This document shows, in pieces, positions 16,587-23,814 of a stretch of 33,926 bases of DNA (position 1 is its first letter; the number at the start of each line of letters is the position of its first letter). The position numbers were made by a program, and so were the translations under genes. A model generated the notes under the pieces. That model had not been told where the DNA came from. It did not search any database and was given only the letters and a program-made list of their open reading frames with translations. Origin of the DNA: Candidatus Villigracilis propinquus (GTDB lineage Bacteria > Chloroflexota > Anaerolineae > Anaerolineales > Villigracilaceae); the NCBI GenBank assembly GCA_016714565.1, contig JADKDM010000029.1:1-33926 (forward strand), read 5' to 3'.

Positions 16587-16601
16587 GGCCGCCCTCCGGC
16601 C
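16587..16601 (-). terminator. Possible terminator after the acetyltransferase gene
   Basis: GGCCG-CCCTC-CGGCC forms a 5-bp GC stem. On the minus strand it is followed after about 7 nt by GGGTTTTG. The distance from stem to T-run is long, so the assignment is weak. The rest of 16490-16632 shows only the kinase promoter. Confidence 0.3.
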
Positions 16602-16632
16602 TGTTTCCGTTGCTACGAGCAGATACTCCCCT

Positions 16633-17073
16633 TCACAGACGCTTCACAAAGTGGACCAGCCTTTCCACTTCAAAATATCCCAACTTCAAATGCGCCCGAA
16701 TGCTGGCTTCATTATCCAACCAGGTATCCGAAGCCATCTCGGCACAGCTTTTGCCGCGTGCCCAATCCTCCGCAACCTGGGTGAGAGCCCTCGCTACCCC
16801 CTTTCCCCTCATTTCTGGATACACGAACCACGCTTCAATATACCCCACAGGACTGGTCTCACACCCCTCCCCATAATCCCTGATACGCACTTCGATCATA
16901 CCGGCAAGCTCTCCGCCCAAAAATGCAAAAAACACCTCATTATTTTCGCTGGCTAGGATATCGTCCATATCAAAATGCAAGTACTCATCCGGCACTTCAG
17001 GCCATATCCCCTTACGCATCTCAAACCATTTATCTCTATCATCCGAACCAATATGGCGTATGCTGATATCCAT
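16633..17073 (-). CDS. GNAT acetyltransferase, AAC(6')-I aminoglycoside acetyltransferase-like
   Basis: 146 residues, the size of small AAC(6')-I enzymes that transfer acetyl from acetyl-CoA to the 6'-amino group of aminoglycosides. The resemblance runs along the whole chain: WPEVPDEYLHFDMDDIL at the N-terminus, GCETSPVGYIEAWFVYPEMR with the acetyl-CoA loop RGKGVARALT, then AEMASDTWLDNEASIRAHLK and LGYFEVERLVHFVKR at the end. These are family hallmarks recalled from AAC(6')-Ic/-Iaa type proteins. It may be a housekeeping acetylase of another amine; resistance has not been shown. Start 17073 lies 6 nt after the prs stop with AGGCGG upstream, so it is co-transcribed with prs. Confidence 0.75.
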   Translation of the reverse strand: MDISIRHIGSDDRDKWFEMRKGIWPEVPDEYLHFDMDDILASENNEVFFAFLGGELAGMIEVRIRDYGEGCETSPVGYIEAWFVYPEMRGKGVARALTQVAEDWARGKSCAEMASDTWLDNEASIRAHLKLGYFEVERLVHFVKRL

Positions 17074-17079
17074 AACCGC

Positions 17080-18054
17080 CTATTCCCCAAAAACAAACAG
17101 GTCGCTGATCGACTCATGATTAAAGTTGTGGCGGATCGCATCTGCAAACACTTTTGCCACAGACAGCACTCTTAACTTCGGGTACAGCTTCTCGTTTGGA
17201 ATATTGACGGTATCCGTGGTAACGATCTCGCTGATCTGAGGCACAGCAGTGAGCCTTGCCAGCCCATCACGGCTGAACACTCCGTGGGTACACATCACCA
17301 TGATGTCTTCGATCCCTTCATTGATCAACACGCGGCTCATCTCCAAAATAGAACCGCCCGTGGCAATTTCATCGTCATAGATCAAAGCACGTTTATGGCC
17401 TTTTACCTGATTCCCCACCAACCCGCCAACCACTACTTCCGTATCCGATATCCGTTCCTTGTTCCCAGCCGCAACCGGCAGATTCAGCGTCCGAGCAAAA
17501 CGGGCCGCAGATTTGGCCTGTCCCATATCCGGTGCAACGACAATCGTACCGTTCAAGTCACAGGTATCAAGATATTCCTTGAACACCAACCGGCTGCTTA
17601 GCGGATCTGTGGGAACGGCAAAAAAACCATGCACCTGCGGGGAATGGAACATCATGCTCATTACATGGGTTGCCCCGGCAGTCTTCAACAGATCTGCCAC
17701 CAACCGTGCCGTGATGGAAATACGCGGCGCATCTTTTTTATCCGAACGGCCAAATGAATAATAAGGAATAATTGCATGGACTTCCGAAGCCGCCGCGCCG
17801 CGCGCAATGTCGATCATCATCAACAATTCCATCAAATTATCATTAACAGGGCCGGAGAGTGACTGCACGATATAGACTCGGCGATAACGCACACTTGCGC
17901 CCAGTTGAATATACATATTGTCATTACTAAAACGCGAGATGTGGGTATCATCCAAAGGCACACCGAGCCGTGACGCAATATTCGCAGCCAGCTTTGGGTT
18001 GGAACTACCGCTGAAAATACGAACTTCATCAGCGGGGATCGAAGAATTTTCCAT
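17080..18054 (-). CDS. prs: Ribose-phosphate pyrophosphokinase (PRPP synthetase), divergent
   Basis: 324 residues from ATG 18054, which has GGAG 6 nt upstream; the GTG at 18081 is less likely. The enzyme makes PRPP from ribose-5-phosphate and ATP. Visible family features are FSGSSNPKLAANIASRLG at the start, NDNLMELLMMIDIARGA, the ATP-site segment IPYYSFGRSDKKDAPR, the His in FHSPQVHGFF and the PRPP loop DDEIATGGS. The metal-binding region DLHAxQIQGFF of classical enzymes reads MMFHSPQVHGFFAVPTDPLS here, so it belongs to a divergent branch. The gene is followed at once by the acetyltransferase gene. Confidence 0.88.
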   Translation of the reverse strand: MENSSIPADEVRIFSGSSNPKLAANIASRLGVPLDDTHISRFSNDNMYIQLGASVRYRRVYIVQSLSGPVNDNLMELLMMIDIARGAAASEVHAIIPYYSFGRSDKKDAPRISITARLVADLLKTAGATHVMSMMFHSPQVHGFFAVPTDPLSSRLVFKEYLDTCDLNGTIVVAPDMGQAKSAARFARTLNLPVAAGNKERISDTEVVVGGLVGNQVKGHKRALIYDDEIATGGSILEMSRVLINEGIEDIMVMCTHGVFSRDGLARLTAVPQISEIVTTDTVNIPNEKLYPKLRVLSVAKVFADAIRHNFNHESISDLFVFGE

Positions 18055-18188
18055 GTTTACTCCATAGTGTTTTCCGCCCACCTGTGAGCGGGTATTTTTT
18101 TGAAACTGCCGTATAGGAAAAGCGCCTACAAGATACCAGAAAACCCAACCTACAACCAGCCACAGTTTCGCGAATTTCGGTCAAATCG

Positions 18189-19916
18189 TTATCCGCGTTT
18201 CTTCAACCAATCCAGCAGTTTTTTTGCGGGCCAGGTATTGATTACATCCTTCGGCTCCAGCCACGCGCGGCGCGCCACTGCCACACCATAATGAAGCATA
18301 TCAAGATCCTCTTCGGAATGAGCATCTGTATTAATGCTGAGGAGCACACCCAACTCCTTCGCGCGGCGGGCAAACACATCGTCAAGATCGAGGCGCGAGG
18401 GGTGGGCATTGATCTCCATCGCCACACCAGATTCCGCGGCGGCTTTCAAGATCACTTCCATATCCAGATCAGCCCCCTCCCTATCTGGAATTTCACGCCC
18501 CGTCGGATGGCCGATGATATCCACATGTGGATTTCTCACTGCCTTCAACAATCGCTCCGTTACTTTTTCGCGTGGCTGACGCAAACTGGTGTGCAAGGAA
18601 GCCACCACAAGATCAAGCGTAGCTAAAAATTCATCGGGATAATCCAGCGAACCATCGGCTTTTATTTCAACCTCACTGGCATGCAAAACAAGGATCTCAT
18701 CACCAAGTTGTTTTTGGATCTTCTTTATTTCAGCGGCCTGCTTTTTATGATCTTCCATTTTCATACCATTCGCAACAGCAAGCCCCACAGAATGATCGGT
18801 GAATGCAATAACTTTGATGCCGCGTTTCGCAGCAGCACGCGCCATGTCCAGCATGCTCAATGCGCCGTCGCTCCATGTGGAATGAGTCTGCAAATTGGAC
18901 TTGATATCTTTCACTTGAATCAACTTCGGAAGTTTATTGGCCTTCGCCGCAGCCACCTCGCCGCGGTCTTCGCGCAGTTCGGGCGGTATCCACGGCAAGC
19001 CCAAAGTTTTATAAACTTCTTCTTCCGTCGCGCAAAGAATTTCTCCCTTGCCATTTGTCTTGGTCAGCGAATGTTCAGATAAAGACAAGCCTTTATCCAA
19101 TGCAATTTGGCGCAGGGCAACATTATGATCTTTCGAGCCCGTTGCATATTGCAGCGCGGTTCCAAATTTTTCAGGCGCATGAACCCACAACTGCGCGCGC
19201 ACGCCATTCATGAATTCGATGCTGGCTTTGGTCTCGCCTTTGCCCAACACACGGCTGACACCTTTAAGATTGACAAAGGCTTCCATGACCGCCGGCGAAT
19301 CTTTGGCTGCCACCAAAATATCGAGATCGCCGACTGTGGAACGCATCCTTCTTAAACTGCCAGCTGATTCTGCTGCGACGACTCCCTTCACACCTTTGAG
19401 GACGCTGATGATCTCCTGCGCCAGCGGATATGCTCGTCCCAATGGAAGCCTGCCTGACCTGCGAGCGAGAGAAGCAATGCCTTCCAATATCGCAGTCTCA
19501 GACTTGGCGCCCATGCCAGGGAGGTCGCGAAGCTTTCCGTCTTTCGCAGCAGCTTCCAGTTCGGTAAGAGCCGTGATGTTCAACGTCTTCCAAATGAGCG
19601 CGATCTTCTTTGGTCCCAAGCCGGGAACTTGCAGCCATCCCGCCAAACTTTCAGGCACTTCGCTTTTTAAGTTCTCCAAAAATCCTAGCTTGCCTGTCTG
19701 AAGCAACTCATCAATCTTTTCAGCAATGGCTTTGCCCACGCCGGGGATCTCACGCAGTTTGCCTTCCTTCCAATATTCGCTGGCTTCACGGGGAAGGGTC
19801 ATTAAATTTTCGGCGGCTTTGCGATAGGCGAGAATGACATAAATGACCTCACCTTTGATCTCACATAAATTGGCGATGAGGGTAAACGTATCAGCAAGTT
19901 GGCGGTTGTTCATCAT
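18189..19916 (-). CDS. polX: PolX-type protein: family X polymerase core plus PHP domain
   Basis: 575 residues, the normal bacterial PolX length. N-terminal 8-kDa-like domain with two helix-hairpin-helix motifs (IPGVGKAIAEKI about 57-68 and VPGLGPKKIA about 97-105). The nucleotidyltransferase palm has GSLRR (186-190) and GDLDI (196-200) with Asp197 and Asp199. The third catalytic Asp, expected in a VDLRVV-like strand, is replaced: the strand reads RAQLWVHAPEKFG. The C-terminal PHP phosphoesterase (about 340-575) has QTHSTWSDG, FTDHS, HASEVE, SLHT, GHPTGRE and NTDAHSEED. A 3'-5' exonuclease or phosphatase role is therefore better supported than polymerisation. Tandem ATGs at 19916/19913 follow AAAGGA. 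Confidence 0.88.
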   Translation of the reverse strand: MMNNRQLADTFTLIANLCEIKGEVIYVILAYRKAAENLMTLPREASEYWKEGKLREIPGVGKAIAEKIDELLQTGKLGFLENLKSEVPESLAGWLQVPGLGPKKIALIWKTLNITALTELEAAAKDGKLRDLPGMGAKSETAILEGIASLARRSGRLPLGRAYPLAQEIISVLKGVKGVVAAESAGSLRRMRSTVGDLDILVAAKDSPAVMEAFVNLKGVSRVLGKGETKASIEFMNGVRAQLWVHAPEKFGTALQYATGSKDHNVALRQIALDKGLSLSEHSLTKTNGKGEILCATEEEVYKTLGLPWIPPELREDRGEVAAAKANKLPKLIQVKDIKSNLQTHSTWSDGALSMLDMARAAAKRGIKVIAFTDHSVGLAVANGMKMEDHKKQAAEIKKIQKQLGDEILVLHASEVEIKADGSLDYPDEFLATLDLVVASLHTSLRQPREKVTERLLKAVRNPHVDIIGHPTGREIPDREGADLDMEVILKAAAESGVAMEINAHPSRLDLDDVFARRAKELGVLLSINTDAHSEEDLDMLHYGVAVARRAWLEPKDVINTWPAKKLLDWLKKRG

Positions 19917-19943
19917 AATAATAATCCTTTCGCGAATAAGAGG

Positions 19944-19949
19944 ATTATA
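19944..19949 (-). promoter_or_regulatory. -10 box of polX
   Basis: TATAAT on the minus strand, about 27 nt before the start codon. Unlike several neighbours this gene has a normal leader with an AAAGGA ribosome site. No clear -35 is present. Confidence 0.5.
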
Positions 19950-20035
19950 CCCAGTGCGGGCATAAAATCAGCTCAATCAAAAAAAGCCTCACGGGTACTT
20001 TTTGCGGATGGATTTTGTATGATACGATTCGCCAC

Positions 20036-20578
20036 ATGGACCATAACGACCACGTCAATTTATTACGACCTGCAGATTTGGAACAAGGCGGTTCATGGGC
20101 GGACCTGGGAGCTGGTTCGGGTGCTTTTACATTCGCCCTGCGAGAGCTGATCGGCGCAAGCGCGAGCATCCACGCTGTAGACAAAGACCGTAATGATCTC
20201 AATCGGCTAAAAAAGGATTACGAGATCCGTTTTGGAAATTCAGAGAATCTAAAAATTATCGTCGAAGATTTTTCACTTCCACTGGCTACTCCCCTTCCGA
20301 TGCTGGACGGAATCGTGATGGCAAACTCTCTGCATTATTTCAAAGAACGGGTGAAGATACTTGGACACGTTCGTTCGCTGCTGAAACCAAATGGCTTGTT
20401 GCTGGTGGTTGAGTACAACGTGGACTCTGGCAATCTGTGGGTGCCGTATCCGTTCTCGTTTGAGACGTTCAAAAAGCTTGCGGCTCAATCCGGTTTTGGG
20501 GAGCCGCGTTTATTGGCAAAGCACCCGTCCAGTTTTCTGCGCGAGTTCTATTCGGCAGCCATCCAAAATCAAACCTGA
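20036..20578 (+). CDS. Class I SAM-dependent methyltransferase
   Basis: 180 residues from ATG 20036; a TTG at 20015 in frame overlaps a TATGAT -10 box (20018-20023). Motif I WADLGAGSGAFTFAL (about 22-36) binds SAM, with the acidic residue of motif II in HAVDKD. The motif IV region is LDGIVMANSLHYF, followed by VRSLLKPNGLLLVVEY. Length and motifs fit the small Methyltransf_11/25-type fold. The acceptor is unknown. It is divergent from polX and ends 16 nt before the next gene. Confidence 0.85.
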   Translation: MDHNDHVNLLRPADLEQGGSWADLGAGSGAFTFALRELIGASASIHAVDKDRNDLNRLKKDYEIRFGNSENLKIIVEDFSLPLATPLPMLDGIVMANSLHYFKERVKILGHVRSLLKPNGLLLVVEYNVDSGNLWVPYPFSFETFKKLAAQSGFGEPRLLAKHPSSFLREFYSAAIQNQT

Positions 20579-20594
20579 TAAGATTAAGTCCATC

Positions 20595-22130
20595 ATGCTT
20601 CGCATAAAATATATTCTCGCAATCTTTGTAATCATTAGCACCTTCTTGGGATTCCTGCGCTTCAACTCGCTTCAACTTGGCACATCCTACGATGATGCAC
20701 ATTACATCATCCTCGCTGAAAGCCTCTCCAGCGGACAGGGCTATGAGTTGATCAATTTCCCGAGTCCGCAAATTGAGCGGGCTTTCCCGCCGGGCTGGCC
20801 GATCCTGCTTACTCCTTTCACGTTTCTTTTCCCTGGCAATTACGTAGTTCTCAAAGTATTGTCGCTTGCGCTGTGGCTGGCCTCGATCTTTTTGATTCAC
20901 AAAATTTTCTCAAGAAGGATCGAATCTCCGTATCTTGAGATCATTGCAGGGCTGGCGGCGTTGAACCCGCTGCTGGTGGGAACATCCGTTACGGTGATGT
21001 CGGAATCGGCATATCTATTTTTCTCACTGCTGGCGTTGAACGTTTTTGATATTTGGAACAGTAAGGCCGATGATAAAAGTGACTGGCTTATCGTTTTGGT
21101 CGCCCTCCTTGCTTTGTATACTCAATTGATCAGAACTGTGGGGATCGCGCTGGCGATTGCGCTGGTTGTTTATTTCCTTTTCGTCCGTCGATTTCGTGAG
21201 GCTGGAATCACGGCGGGAGTATTTATTGCAGGCGCGCTTTTGCAAGCGTGGATCAATCTTCGTAATGGCGGTTCGGTTATCTCTTCAGGATATGAAGCGC
21301 AGGTTTTCAAGGGCTCCATTCTTGAGAAGCTCGGGCAGATGGGATCGAATGGGTTGGGATATTTGAATGAAACGCTGGCGAGTTCGCTCATTCCGATATT
21401 CGGATCGAGAGTTACTTCTGTTCTGGGGAATTACGGGTTGGGTTTTTTGCCTGCGCTTGTAAACATCATCATTCTGCTTTTGATCGTTGTTGGGGCAATA
21501 CAGTCGATCAGAAAATTCGGCATGTTCGATCTGTATTTTGCAATTTATTTGCTGGGAGTTCTGGCGTTTTGGAATCCCAAAGTTGGAAGCGTGAAGGCAC
21601 GTTTTTTGATTCCGATCATCCCGTTCCTTTATTTCTATTTGATGCAGGGAATTCTCTGGGCGAGGGAAAAGGTCACTCGAAACCGAATCAACTACGGCAG
21701 GAGCATTGAAGCGGTGATCGTCGGGTTCATAGTGCTGGCACTGCTGGTGCGTAATCTTCAAGATTGGCAAAGCCCAATTATGAATCAAATGACAGACATA
21801 TCCATTGGGACCAGCTGGGTGGCAGAGAATGCGCCAAGGGATGCGATCGTAATGGTGAATGAGCCTGTGCCCGCGTATGTGCATGTGCAAAGGAAAACGA
21901 TCGGCTACCCAAAAGCGGACAGGGATCTTGTATCCTATTTGAACAACCAGGGGATCGATTACATTGTGGTCTCGCCAAAGCTTCAATCGCCGCGCAGTGC
22001 TGAACTAGATGAGGATGTCGCCACTCGGATTTTACCGATCTTAAATTCACAGCGGGACAAATTTATTGTGGTGTTTCAAAACGATGAATACAACGTGACC
22101 GTGTATGAGTATCTGGGCGGGGACGAATAA
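20595..22130 (+). CDS. Polytopic membrane protein, ArnT/GT39-like glycosyltransferase
   Basis: 511 residues from ATG 20595 (MLRIKYILAIFVIISTFLGF); a longer frame begins inside the methyltransferase gene and is rejected. About ten to twelve membrane helices. After the first helix the loop GTSYDDAHYIILAESLSSGQ GYELIN has the Asp-Asp pair typical of the GT-C catalytic loop (DDA/DE motif). It is followed by FPPGWPILLTPF, the usual FPPGYP-like element of family 39 enzymes. The C-terminal soluble part (about 415-511) has VAENAPRDAIVMVNEP. Likely a polyprenyl-phosphate-sugar transferase; donor and acceptor unknown. A TAAGAT box 10 nt before the start gives it a possible promoter of its own. Confidence 0.78.
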   Translation: MLRIKYILAIFVIISTFLGFLRFNSLQLGTSYDDAHYIILAESLSSGQGYELINFPSPQIERAFPPGWPILLTPFTFLFPGNYVVLKVLSLALWLASIFLIHKIFSRRIESPYLEIIAGLAALNPLLVGTSVTVMSESAYLFFSLLALNVFDIWNSKADDKSDWLIVLVALLALYTQLIRTVGIALAIALVVYFLFVRRFREAGITAGVFIAGALLQAWINLRNGGSVISSGYEAQVFKGSILEKLGQMGSNGLGYLNETLASSLIPIFGSRVTSVLGNYGLGFLPALVNIIILLLIVVGAIQSIRKFGMFDLYFAIYLLGVLAFWNPKVGSVKARFLIPIIPFLYFYLMQGILWAREKVTRNRINYGRSIEAVIVGFIVLALLVRNLQDWQSPIMNQMTDISIGTSWVAENAPRDAIVMVNEPVPAYVHVQRKTIGYPKADRDLVSYLNNQGIDYIVVSPKLQSPRSAELDEDVATRILPILNSQRDKFIVVFQNDEYNVTVYEYLGGDE

Positions 22131-22142
22131 AAAAAACATTCC

Positions 22143-22170
22143 GATGAAATTCATCAGTTTTTTCATTTCG
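22143..22170 (+). terminator. Weak terminator after the GT39-like gene
   Basis: GATGAA-A-TTCATC is a short perfect stem followed by AGTTTTTTC. The stem is A/T-rich, so termination may be partial. Confidence 0.4.
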
Positions 22171-22179
22171 GTATACTTG

Positions 22180-22185
22180 TATAGT
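22180..22185 (+). promoter_or_regulatory. -10 box of the two-gene GHKL operon
   Basis: TATAGT, with an overlapping alternative TATACT at 22172-22177, about 22 nt before ATG 22208. AGGTGG (22195-22200) provides the ribosome site. No strong -35 is visible. Confidence 0.4.
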
Positions 22186-22207
22186 ATATTGGGCAGGTGG
22201 ATTGCAC

Positions 22208-23704
22208 ATGAAACAGACGTTAAAATATAACCAGCACACAAGGCAGAGAAGGCGAATCGAAAGTATGGCAGACAGCACATCCCCAAACAACACCCTCACG
22301 ATCAACTCACTCCCTGAATTCACTTCGGATGTGTACGCAAACATCACCCCGGCCGAGCTGGCGGTTTTTGCGGTCTACACATTGACAAGTGATGGTCATT
22401 TCGCCGCGATAGAGGAAATTGTCTCTGCCTGTTTCCGTCTATTCCCGCACCGTTTTTCGCTGAAAAATTATTTTTACTGGCCTGACTCCGCGCAGATCGT
22501 TTTATACCTGAATGAAGCAAAAGAAAAAGGGGATTTGAAAGGCAAGTCCGCTGACGGGTTTGCGGTAAAAGTTCAAGGAAGACAGACCGTGAAGCGGGTG
22601 GCGAAGATCTTGGGAGTGATATTGCCTGTGCCTGAAAAGAAGATTCAAAAGCCCGCTCCTGCGAAAGAAGTGAAGGCTGAACCCGTCCCACCCGCCCAAC
22701 CAGAGGCAGAGAAAAAAGTAAAAGCTCCACGAGCAACAAAACCTGTGCTGAAGAAGAAGCCAGCAAAGAAAAAAGTCATTGCCCCTCAGAAGGCCAAGCC
22801 AGCTAACCCAGTGACCAAAAAGGTTCCCGCAAAAAAACAGGCTGTGGTTTCCAGGAAAGAGAAATCTGCCGCCCCTGTGGCAATACAAAAGCCTGTAAAG
22901 AAAAAGACTGTTGTTCCACAAGAAGCGAAACCCATCAAGCCTTTGGTGGCGAAGAAGCCTGTGAAAAAACAGGCTGTTGTTAAGTCGGTTGTGCCAGTGG
23001 TGAAGGAGAAGCCTGTAAAGAAAAAGGCTGCGGTCATTCAGGAGAAACAGCCTATCAAGCAGAAACCTGCGAAGAAAAAAGCCAAGCCTGTAAAGGCGAA
23101 AACATTGCCAAAGCCAGTCGTCGTCAAACAGGCGACATTGCTTCATGTCAAAGTGGAAGCGCCGAAGAAGAAAGAGCAGGCAAAGCCCGTTGCGCCCGTG
23201 GCTGTTACAAAAGTTATTGCGCAAAAAAAAGGAAAACCGCAGAAGCAAGCACCTATCAAAAGCGCGCAACCCGCGCAATTGACCATGTCTCTGTTGCCCG
23301 CTGTTCAGGAGAAGAAAGAAAAGCCTGCGCCTACTGTTGTCAAAAAGGCAGAGCCAAAGCCTGTCAAAGTGGAGAAGGTCATTGCCCCCGTCGCGGCGAT
23401 CCAAGTATCGAAGGAAGAAAAGGCAAAAGCAGGGAAAGTGGTGCAGGTGATGGAAAGATCGGATGCGTACCGCCAGTATAAGAAAAGCGGTGACAAATCC
23501 AAGATCAGTGAATTTGATTTCAGAAGCCTGCTGCTTTGCACAATGGAGTCATCCCCTGAGACACTGGCGAGGAATGTCAATACGTTCAAAGGATATGCCA
23601 ACATCCAAAACAGGCAGGACTTGGTGGTCTTCCTGAATTTTGTGGAAAGCAGTTTTTCGGGTTTGTTGAATTCGTCCGGGAAGAAATTGGCGAAGAAAAA
23701 GTAA
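22208..23704 (+). CDS. Winged-helix-like protein with long Lys/Pro/Ala (histone H1-like) linker
   Basis: 498 residues from ATG 22208; ATG 22265 (MADSTSPNN) is an alternative. Three parts are visible. An N-terminal helical domain (about 40-130) contains ITPAELAVFAVYTLTSDGHF and RFSLKNYFYWPDSAQIVLYL, consistent with a winged helix. A very basic, low-complexity linker of roughly 270 residues repeats KPVKKK/KPAKKK motifs and resembles eukaryotic H1 or bacterial HU tails. A C-terminal helical domain (about 415-490) holds SEFDFRSLLLCTMESSPETL. No catalytic motif. The gene precedes the GHKL ATPase on the same strand with a 110-bp gap. I infer a DNA-binding partner or tether for that ATPase. I do not recognise the family by name. 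Confidence 0.7.
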   Translation: MKQTLKYNQHTRQRRRIESMADSTSPNNTLTINSLPEFTSDVYANITPAELAVFAVYTLTSDGHFAAIEEIVSACFRLFPHRFSLKNYFYWPDSAQIVLYLNEAKEKGDLKGKSADGFAVKVQGRQTVKRVAKILGVILPVPEKKIQKPAPAKEVKAEPVPPAQPEAEKKVKAPRATKPVLKKKPAKKKVIAPQKAKPANPVTKKVPAKKQAVVSRKEKSAAPVAIQKPVKKKTVVPQEAKPIKPLVAKKPVKKQAVVKSVVPVVKEKPVKKKAAVIQEKQPIKQKPAKKKAKPVKAKTLPKPVVVKQATLLHVKVEAPKKKEQAKPVAPVAVTKVIAQKKGKPQKQAPIKSAQPAQLTMSLLPAVQEKKEKPAPTVVKKAEPKPVKVEKVIAPVAAIQVSKEEKAKAGKVVQVMERSDAYRQYKKSGDKSKISEFDFRSLLLCTMESSPETLARNVNTFKGYANIQNRQDLVVFLNFVESSFSGLLNSSGKKLAKKK

Positions 23705-23711
23705 GGTAAAA

Positions 23712-23776
23712 GAGATTGCTTACCCATACGGGTACGATGTCGCCGCCCAAAAGCAGGAGCGGCGGCTCGCAATGAC
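23712..23776. repeat. ATTGCTT...CGCAATGAC-type dispersed palindromic repeat
   Basis: The ends GAGATTGCT and TCGCAATGAC match the arms of a repeat that I recall as widespread in bacterial genomes. Inside are two stems, TACCC-ATAC-GGGTA and GCCGCC/GGCGGC. It fills most of the gap between the linker-protein gene and the GHKL ATPase gene. Confidence 0.65.
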
Positions 23777-23814
23777 GAAGGTTTTTGAAAGAGAAATGGA
23801 AAGGTATTTTTATC

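Noticed and set aside
20391..20594. N-terminal extension of the GT39-like protein
   Set aside because: It reads out of frame through the methyltransferase gene; the hydrophobic start MLRIKYILAI at 20595 is far better.
22502..23404. 300-codon minus-strand frame rich in Leu, Phe and Arg
   Set aside because: It is the reverse reading of the Lys/Pro-rich linker; composition mirrors that repeat and no start signal supports it.
23785..23814. TTG start for the GHKL ATPase
   Set aside because: No ribosome site precedes it, it overlaps the end of the palindrome region, and GTG 23815 has AAAGG at good spacing.
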